Assembly: GCA_964484395.1 (NCBI GenBank)
Contig: CAZAFM010000072.1
Coordinates: 1-12,878, forward strand
Source of the DNA: CAZAFM01 sp964484395
GTDB taxonomy: Bacteria > Campylobacterota > Campylobacteria > Campylobacterales > CAZAFM01
Direction of reading: 5' to 3'
DNA length: 12,878 bases
Position numbers and translations under genes: made by a program. Within the stretch, counting starts at the first letter, position 1, and each line of letters starts with the position of its first letter. The notes beneath the pieces were generated by a model. It was not told where the DNA came from. It was given only the letters and a program-made list of their open reading frames with translations, and did no database searches. Positions 7,197 through 12,878 of the stretch are shown piece by piece.

Positions 7197-8933
7197 ATGG
7201 CAATTTATTCAGTGGAGTTTTTTTCAAATAGATCTTATCTACTTGAAGCTATAGAGACTATCGCTTCAAGACATAATATAGAAGTAGAAACAACATATAG
7301 TAAAAACAACATATATCTACAAACACATCAAGATGAAGAGTTGTTAAAGATATTAGGAGAAGAGCTTCCTATATCTTTTTTTATGGGAAGTTTTAAGAAT
7401 GTGGAGTCAATGCCACAAGAGGCTTCTTTTTTGAATACAAAAAGAGAGGACTTAGGACTATGCCCAAGATGTGTAGCGAGGGTTTTGGATAAAGAGTGCT
7501 TTGACTTTATGCTTAGATGTAGTGTGTGTAGAAATGATGAAGAGGATATATTAAGAGTAGAAGGAAGTGAACAAAAAAGCCCAGAAGAAATAGTAAAAGA
7601 GATAGTCAAAAGTATAAAAAACTCAAAAACTGTAACACTTAAGAACAAAAGCAGAGATATTACTATTTCAAAAGACAAAAACCCAACTTCAACTCAGATA
7701 TTAGCACTAAATATATCTCAGATAGGTAGTGAGTTTCATATAGGTGAGGATGAAGCGATACTTCTAAACTCTATTGAGAGACCAGTAGTAGCACTTGAGA
7801 CCAAAGAGGAATCATCTCTAAAGAAGCAGGGTATCAATATTTTTGATGTGGCTTTGTGTGCTGATGCTTTGAGTTATATTATTCTAAGAGAGCTAGCTTT
7901 AGAAGATATTAAATACATATATGTAAGCCAGAGTACAAAAGATGTTTTTAGAGCTTTTAGTATAAATGAGAAGAGGTTTTTTACAACTCCTAGTAGGGCT
8001 TTTTTGCCTTATATTAATGAGTGTAATAGGGATAGGTTGTCTGTTTTTGATAGGTTCGGCGCACAGAGTAGTGGTGGGAAAGTAGTAGTAGATACTATTG
8101 AGAAGCTAGAATTAGTAGGAGTAGAAGAGGTTGTATGTTCAAAAGATAGAAGTCAAGAGATAGAGCACTCTAACAAGAAAGTAATAAGTGATATAGAGGC
8201 AGTAACTGAGTGTATGAAAGATACTCATGATGAAGATAAGCTAGTAGTATCTAGCTATCTCTCTTTGAACTCAGAAAATAGCGGGTTACAGCTTTTCTCA
8301 AATGAGCGCTCAAAGCAGATTTTTAGATTTGCTTCAGTTCCGCATGATGCCTTGCTTATCCTTGAAGGAATGGCTCAAGTAAGTGAGAAAACAAGCCACT
8401 TAATAGATAAATACAAAGAGAGCTATAAAGACGAGTTTAGTGAGGTAGTGCAACTACTAAATAATAATCAACGATACTCTTCAAACCTAAAGTATATATT
8501 TGGTGTACTAGGGCAGTTTATCTCACCAAAAGCTGATGTTGATATGTATGAGCATATATATAATATGGCTTTAGGATATAGAAGTGAAGGTGGGCTGAAG
8601 ATTGATATGAAGCTTAGTATGATAAATGATAGTTATATATTTGACTGGCAAAAATCACTTAGCTCAATTCTAAGCTTCAAGCTAGCAGATGCACCAAAAG
8701 AGATGATAGCTTATTCGCTTTTTGAGTCTTTTAGTGATTTTTTGGTGGATAATGTTTCGGAGATGTGTAAGCAGTCTAATACAAAATCAGTTATTTTAAG
8801 TGGTTCTTTTTTAAGTAATAAAATCTTTACAAAGAGAGTTATCAAGCACTCAACAAATATATTTGATCCTAAAATAAGTAGAGAGTTTCCGATAGATGGT
8901 GCTAGTTTAGCTCTTGGTGGAGTGTATGCTTAG
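7197..8933 (+). CDS. hydE: HydE, HypF-like hydrogenase accessory protein
   Basis: This 578-residue protein occupies the hydE position of Helicobacter and Wolinella hydrogenase operons, where the product is needed for hydrogenase formation but its exact chemistry is not settled. A zinc-ribbon-like pair is visible: C89-P-R-C92 and C108-S-V-C111. The C-terminal third resembles the Kae1/HypF carbamoyl-transferase fold: LSGSFLSNKIFTKRV and IDGASLALGGVYA align with LSGGVFLNGYLLKAI and GDGGISLGQIAYA of the neighbouring HypF. It lacks the HypF acylphosphatase signature (GVVQGVGFRPF) and the HHHAH metal site, so it is probably not a complete transferase. The start has AGAAGG 6 nt upstream. The end overlaps hypF by 8 nt. 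A scaffold or partner role for HypF-type chemistry is inference. Confidence 0.8.
   Translation: MAIYSVEFFSNRSYLLEAIETIASRHNIEVETTYSKNNIYLQTHQDEELLKILGEELPISFFMGSFKNVESMPQEASFLNTKREDLGLCPRCVARVLDKECFDFMLRCSVCRNDEEDILRVEGSEQKSPEEIVKEIVKSIKNSKTVTLKNKSRDITISKDKNPTSTQILALNISQIGSEFHIGEDEAILLNSIERPVVALETKEESSLKKQGINIFDVALCADALSYIILRELALEDIKYIYVSQSTKDVFRAFSINEKRFFTTPSRAFLPYINECNRDRLSVFDRFGAQSSGGKVVVDTIEKLELVGVEEVVCSKDRSQEIEHSNKKVISDIEAVTECMKDTHDEDKLVVSSYLSLNSENSGLQLFSNERSKQIFRFASVPHDALLILEGMAQVSEKTSHLIDKYKESYKDEFSEVVQLLNNNQRYSSNLKYIFGVLGQFISPKADVDMYEHIYNMALGYRSEGGLKIDMKLSMINDSYIFDWQKSLSSILSFKLADAPKEMIAYSLFESFSDFLVDNVSEMCKQSNTKSVILSGSFLSNKIFTKRVIKHSTNIFDPKISREFPIDGASLALGGVYA
8916..8922 (+). promoter_or_regulatory. 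Shine-Dalgarno deciding the hypF start
   Basis: GGTGGAG inside the end of hydE stands 3 nt before ATG 8926. An in-frame TTG at 8914 would add four residues but has no separate ribosome site, and HypF proteins normally start close to the acylphosphatase domain. Confidence 0.6.
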
Positions 8934-11187
8934 GAGGGTAAAACTTCTTATAAGAGGTGTTGTACAAGGGGTTGGTTTTAGACCCTTTGTGTACAACTTG
9001 GCAAATGAGCTTGAACTAAAGGGTTTTGTACTAAATAACTCAAGTGGTGTTCTTGTAGATATAGAGGGAAAGAGTGAAAATCTAAAGCTTTTTATGGAGA
9101 AATTACAGTCGCAAAAACCAAAAAACTCCATCATAGAATCAGTAGAGCAAGAGTGTGATTGTGAGCCCTTACATAGAAAAGAGTTTATTATCAAAGACAG
9201 TATAGAAGAGAGTGATAGATGTGCTCTAATGCCTACTGATAAAGCAATATGTCCAGAGTGTCTAAAAGAGCTAAAAGATAGCTCAAATAGAAGATACAAC
9301 TACCCATTTATAAACTGTATAGACTGCGGTCCTAGATACACAATCATAAAAAAGCTTCCATACGATAGGGTAAATACAAGTATGGATAGCTTCACTATGT
9401 GTCATGAGTGCCAAGAGGAGTATCACAATCCTCTTGATAGGAGGTTTCACGCTCAGCCAAATAGTTGCTCAAAATGTGGTCCAAAGCTGACTTTGTTAAG
9501 AAATAATGGAACTGCCTTAATAGAGGGTGAAAAGTCCATAGAGATAACTGCAAAGATGATAAAAAAGGGCGAGATAGTTGCTATTAAAGGAATGGGTGGT
9601 TTTCATCTAGTCTGTGATGCTAGTAAAGCAAATGTCGTACAAAAGCTAAGAGATAAGAAAAAACGACCTACAAAGCCTTTTGCTGTTATGTTTAAATCGT
9701 TTGCAGATATTATGAAGTGCTCTAGTATACAGGAGTGTGAAGCTGAGCTTATAAACTCAAGTGAGAGACCTATAGTTCTAGTAGAAAAAAAGAAGCCCCA
9801 TAGACTTGAGAAGTTTTGTATAGCCTCTGAGCTAATAGCACCGAACAATACCAAGATGGGCGTTTTTCTCCCATATACTCCTATACACATTCTACTACTA
9901 GAAAAACTAAATACTCCTATAGTCTGTACAAGTGCAAATATTAGTGATGAGTCTATCATTGCTGACCCAAAGGATGTTCTAGGAAAACTACAAGATGTGG
10001 CTACTTATGTGCTTGATTATGATAGGAAGATAATAAACCCTTGTGATGATAGTGTGGTAGATGTCTTTGATGGTGAAGTTAAGATGGTTAGGAGAGCTAG
10101 AGGATATGCGCCTGCTAACATAAAGCTACCTATAAAGTCCACCAAAAAGATATTAGCCCTAGGTGCAAACCAAAAAAACACCATTGCAATAGGGTTCGAA
10201 GATAATACGCTTATTAGCCCTCATATAGGCGATATAGACAACCTAGATACATATAGTTACTTTGAGCAAAATGTAAGGCTTTTTGGTAGTGTGTATGACT
10301 TCACTCCTGAAGTGGTTGTATGTGATGCTCATCCTGAGTACGCCTCAACTAAGTATGCCAAAACTCTTGGTAAAGAGATACTTCAAGTCTATCACCATCA
10401 TGCTCATACACTCTCTGTTCTAGCTGAAAATGGGGCTTTAGAAACAAAAGTTCTAGGAGTTAGCTGGGATGGAAGTGGCTATGGTGAGGATGGAACTATC
10501 TGGGGTGGTGAGTTTTTGGAGGTTGATGGAGTTGAGTGTAAGAGGATAGGGCACTTTAGGAAGTTTAAGCTTCTTGGAGGCAATAGAGCTATTAAGGAGC
10601 CTAGAAGGTCAGCCCTAGGGCTACTGTATGAAATCTATGGTGATGAAGCATTTTCTTTAGGCTTGCCATTTTTAAAGAGCTTTAAAGAAGATGAGCTTGA
10701 AGCGTTGCAAAAAATGTGCAAAAGTGATATAAATTCAGTACAAACAAGTAGTGTAGGTAGGCTCTTTGATGCCATAGCAGCTATACTAGAAGTGCTGTAT
10801 ATAAGTAGCTATGAAGGTGAAGCTGGGGTATGCTTAGAATACGAAGCAGCAAGTGAGTGTGATGAAGTCTATGGCTTTGAGCTAAAAGATGGAGTGATAG
10901 ATACGAAGCAGATAGTAGAGGGTGTTATTGCTGATAGAGGTGATGTGCCAAAAGCTGCTGCTAAGTTTATGAATACATTAGCCTCTATAGCTGTAGCTAT
11001 TGCAAAAAATAGAGGGCTACCTATGGCACTTAGTGGAGGCGTGTTTTTAAATGGATACTTACTAAAAGCCATTAAAAAAGAGGCTAACAAAGAGGGTGTA
11101 GAGTATCTAATAAACAAGCGAGTACCAAGTGGTGATGGTGGTATCTCTCTAGGTCAGATAGCCTATGCAGCACTAAAATATAAGTGA
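8926..11187 (+). CDS. hypF: Carbamoyltransferase HypF
   Basis: HypF uses carbamoyl phosphate and ATP to carbamoylate the HypE C-terminal cysteine, the first step to the cyanide ligands of the active-site iron. The 753 residues show all expected domains in order. These are acylphosphatase (1-88; R19 in VVQGVGFRPF and N37), then four zinc CxxC pairs at C109/C112, C131/C134, C159/C162 and C181/C184. A YrdC/Sua5-type domain (about 198-385) follows, then a Kae1-like domain (about 405-753) with the metal-binding run H490-H491-H492-A-H494 and the motif LSGGVFLNG near the end. The length is normal for the family. It overlaps hydE by 8 nt and is followed by hypB after 7 nt, so it belongs to one transcription unit. 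The protein looks intact. Confidence 0.97.
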   Translation: MLRRVKLLIRGVVQGVGFRPFVYNLANELELKGFVLNNSSGVLVDIEGKSENLKLFMEKLQSQKPKNSIIESVEQECDCEPLHRKEFIIKDSIEESDRCALMPTDKAICPECLKELKDSSNRRYNYPFINCIDCGPRYTIIKKLPYDRVNTSMDSFTMCHECQEEYHNPLDRRFHAQPNSCSKCGPKLTLLRNNGTALIEGEKSIEITAKMIKKGEIVAIKGMGGFHLVCDASKANVVQKLRDKKKRPTKPFAVMFKSFADIMKCSSIQECEAELINSSERPIVLVEKKKPHRLEKFCIASELIAPNNTKMGVFLPYTPIHILLLEKLNTPIVCTSANISDESIIADPKDVLGKLQDVATYVLDYDRKIINPCDDSVVDVFDGEVKMVRRARGYAPANIKLPIKSTKKILALGANQKNTIAIGFEDNTLISPHIGDIDNLDTYSYFEQNVRLFGSVYDFTPEVVVCDAHPEYASTKYAKTLGKEILQVYHHHAHTLSVLAENGALETKVLGVSWDGSGYGEDGTIWGGEFLEVDGVECKRIGHFRKFKLLGGNRAIKEPRRSALGLLYEIYGDEAFSLGLPFLKSFKEDELEALQKMCKSDINSVQTSSVGRLFDAIAAILEVLYISSYEGEAGVCLEYEAASECDEVYGFELKDGVIDTKQIVEGVIADRGDVPKAAAKFMNTLASIAVAIAKNRGLPMALSGGVFLNGYLLKAIKKEANKEGVEYLINKRVPSGDGGISLGQIAYAALKYK

Positions 11188-11194
11188 GGAAACT

Positions 11195-11908
11195 ATGCAG
11201 AGAAAAGAAGAGCTAGCAAAAAACGCCAACTTTAATACAAAAATGGTAGAAGTGGCTACTAAGATTTTGAGCAAAAACGACAAAGAAGCAAACCGCTTAA
11301 GAGAAGTTTGGAAAACACATAAAGACCTATATGTAATAAACCTTATGAGCTCCCCAGGAAGCGGAAAGACAACTATGCTTGAAAGCTTAGCAGATACAAA
11401 AAGCTTTGAGTTTGGCGTAATAGAGGGAGACTTAGAGACAAACAGAGATGCAGAACGCTTAGAGGCTAAAGGTGTAAGAGCGCATCAGATAACCACAGGA
11501 AACGCTTGTCATCTAGAAGCAAAGATGGTTTCAAACGCTCTTGAAAACTTCAAGCTTGATGGACTTGATTTGCTTTTTATAGAAAATGTAGGAAACCTAG
11601 TCTGCCCTGCCAGCTATGATCTAGGTGCTCATCTAAATGTAGCTCTACTCTCAATCCCTGAAGGAGATGACAAAGTGCTAAAGTACCCTACGATGTTTAG
11701 AACAGTAGATGCACTCATCATCACAAAGTGGGACTTAAAGCCTTATTTTGAGTTTGATGAAGACAGGGTTAGAGATGACCTAAAACAGCTAAATCCAAAT
11801 GCCAAAGTCTTCACTCTAAGCTCAAAAGATGAGAGTATAAAAGATATAGTTAGTTACTTTAGCGAGTGTAAGAGTAGTGGGTTTATATCTGAATCGGTGT
11901 TTGTGTGA
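11195..11908 (+). CDS. hypB: Hydrogenase nickel GTPase HypB
   Basis: HypB is a SIMIBI-class GTPase that, with HypA, delivers nickel to the large subunit. The 237 residues show the P-loop SPGSGKTT (53-60), the switch motif EGDLETNRDA (77-86), the metal-binding pair C105-H106 in GNACHLEAK, and C137 in NVGNLVCPA. The G4 base-recognition motif reads T177-K-W-D180 where NKxD is usual. There is no N-terminal CxxCGC or histidine-rich nickel store, as in other epsilon-type HypB proteins I recall. A GAGGA lies 4 nt before the ATG. hypC, hypD, hypE or hypA might be expected to follow, but an unrelated AT-rich gene does. Confidence 0.96.
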   Translation: MQRKEELAKNANFNTKMVEVATKILSKNDKEANRLREVWKTHKDLYVINLMSSPGSGKTTMLESLADTKSFEFGVIEGDLETNRDAERLEAKGVRAHQITTGNACHLEAKMVSNALENFKLDGLDLLFIENVGNLVCPASYDLGAHLNVALLSIPEGDDKVLKYPTMFRTVDALIITKWDLKPYFEFDEDRVRDDLKQLNPNAKVFTLSSKDESIKDIVSYFSECKSSGFISESVFV

Positions 11909-11944
11909 ATTCTTTAAGTATAGTCAATAAGAGAGAGTGAATAG

Positions 11945-12878
11945 GTGTATAAAATAGAATGGTCTAAGGACAATAAAAATTTACCGATATTAAACGATTT
12001 TGCACAAGATAGCATAATATCTCCAAGACCAGTATTCTTTGAAGAGCTTGATTTATTAGGGTTTAATAAGCACTTTAAATATGCTTGTTGTGAAGAACCA
12101 TTAATGTGGGCTATAGGAAGAGATTATTATTATAATAGTGTAAAGGTGGCAAAAGCAGTTGGCGGTAACATAAGCACTAAACCAGTATTAGAGATTTATG
12201 AAGATTGTGTAGATCTTCAGTCAATTGATATTGATATGTTAATAAAAATTAATAAAAATAAGATTGAAGTTCTTAAAAATGAAGCTATAGAATTTACCAA
12301 AAAAGTTTACAAAGAGTATGCCAATAAGGTTGATTTTTTTATTGTAGCTTTTAGTGGAGGAAAAGACTCACAAGTATTGTTAGACTTAGTAACAATAGCA
12401 CTAGAGCCTGAACAATACAAAGTGATCTTTACAGACACAACAATGGAATTACCCCACACTTATGAAACAGTTCAAAAAACAGAAAAACACTATAAAAATA
12501 TTTATAATAATTTTAAAATTACAAGTGTCAGGAATCCAGTCGATGCAGAAGAGCTTTGGAAAACTTTTGGTCCACCGAGTAGAATTTTAAGATGGTGCTG
12601 TAGTGTTTATAAAACTTCTCCTGTTCATAACTATCTCAAAAGTTTAAACAATGGCAAACACCCTAAAACTATATTGTTTGATGGAGTAAGGAGAAATGAG
12701 AGTAACAATAGAGTAAATCATCTCAGAATTGCTGATGGAGTTAAACACAATGGTGTTTTAAATACAAGACCTATCATAGAATGGAATGATTTTGAAGTAT
12801 ATTTATACTTGTTCTATTCAGGCGTTAAACTAAACAATGAGTATAGAATAGGTCTTAATCGCGTAGGTTGTAGCATAT
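11945..12878 (+). CDS. PAPS/APS-reductase-like PP-loop protein, 3' end missing
   Basis: The frame runs off the window end; about 311 codons are visible. The PP-loop S137-G-G-K-D-S142 marks the adenosine-phosphosulfate reductase/ATP-pyrophosphatase superfamily. RWCCSVYK (C218, C219) and the final RVGC (C309, expected to continue as CxxC) match the CC...CxxC pattern that binds a [4Fe-4S] cluster in APS reductases and DndC-type proteins. The N-terminal part, with PRPVFFEELDLLGF (27-40) and EEPLMWAIGRDYYY (50-63), is a conserved accessory domain in a subset of these proteins. GTG 11945 follows directly after an in-frame TAG, with GAGAGAG about 7 nt upstream; the next in-frame ATG would lose that domain. 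Leucine is mostly TTA and GC content falls to about 20-30% in places, unlike the hydrogenase genes. This suggests acquired DNA. The substrate is unknown; DNA sulfur modification or a BREX-type role is a guess from family neighbours. Confidence 0.8.
   Translation, partial: MYKIEWSKDNKNLPILNDFAQDSIISPRPVFFEELDLLGFNKHFKYACCEEPLMWAIGRDYYYNSVKVAKAVGGNISTKPVLEIYEDCVDLQSIDIDMLIKINKNKIEVLKNEAIEFTKKVYKEYANKVDFFIVAFSGGKDSQVLLDLVTIALEPEQYKVIFTDTTMELPHTYETVQKTEKHYKNIYNNFKITSVRNPVDAEELWKTFGPPSRILRWCCSVYKTSPVHNYLKSLNNGKHPKTILFDGVRRNESNNRVNHLRIADGVKHNGVLNTRPIIEWNDFEVYLYLFYSGVKLNNEYRIGLNRVGCSI

Noticed and set aside
7328..7678. Antisense open frame of 116 codons inside hydE, and similar ones at 8907-9299 and 9603-9959 within hypF
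   Set aside because: They lie opposite strongly conserved genes, have low-complexity Ser/Leu/Phe-rich products, no ribosome sites and no family resemblance.
8914..8925. TTG 8914 as the hypF start
   Set aside because: It adds four residues not typical of HypF and has no suitable ribosome site; ATG 8926 is better placed.
11909..11944. Gap between hypB and the PP-loop gene searched for a terminator or attachment site
   Set aside because: No hairpin, T-run or repeat is visible in these 36 nt.
1..12878. CRISPR array, tRNA, rRNA, insertion sequence
   Set aside because: No regularly spaced repeats, cloverleaf sequence, transposase or terminal inverted repeats were seen.

Overview
The window is a low-GC (roughly 35-40%) stretch of a bacterial chromosome, almost entirely coded on the + strand. 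The gene order hydA-hydB-hydC-hydD-hydE is typical of Campylobacterota (Wolinella, Helicobacter, Sulfurimonas and relatives). HydE, a HypF-like accessory protein, is most familiar from that group. The AT-rich codon use and heavy use of AGA for arginine fit the same phylum. I cannot name a genus.

Layout. (1) Positions 3-2823: the end of a large TPR protein, overlapping by 11 nt a ferritin-like diiron protein with complete E / ExxH / E / ExxH ligands. (2) Positions 2824-2939: the only sizeable gap before the hydrogenase, AT-rich, with a perfect 17-bp direct repeat spaced exactly 42 bp. (3) Positions 2940-6589: the structural genes of a membrane-bound periplasmic uptake [NiFe] hydrogenase. These are the Tat-exported small subunit HydA, the large subunit HydB and the cytochrome b subunit HydC. 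(4) Positions 6590-6655: a 10-bp hairpin followed by a perfect extended -10 promoter. (5) Positions 6656-11908: the maturation genes hydD (endopeptidase), hydE (HypF-like), hypF (carbamoyl transferase) and hypB (nickel GTPase), tightly packed. (6) From 11945: an AT-richer gene with different codon use, cut by the window end, encoding a PAPS/APS-reductase-like PP-loop protein. It sits where hypC/hypD/hypE might be expected.

How it works together. HypF starts the Fe(CN)2CO ligand synthesis and HypB supplies nickel to HydB. HydD trims the HydB C-terminus. The HydA-HydB dimer is exported through the Tat signal of HydA and anchored by the HydA tail and HydC. HydC passes electrons from H2 to the quinone pool. 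HypA, HypC, HypD and HypE are not in the window.

Most interesting points: HydA has asparagine where the second proximal-cluster cysteine is normally found; HydA has an unusually long leader before its twin arginines; transcription appears able to restart between structural and maturation genes; and the right end looks like the edge of acquired DNA whose first gene belongs to a family seen near phosphorothioation or BREX-like defence loci. That last link is inference.
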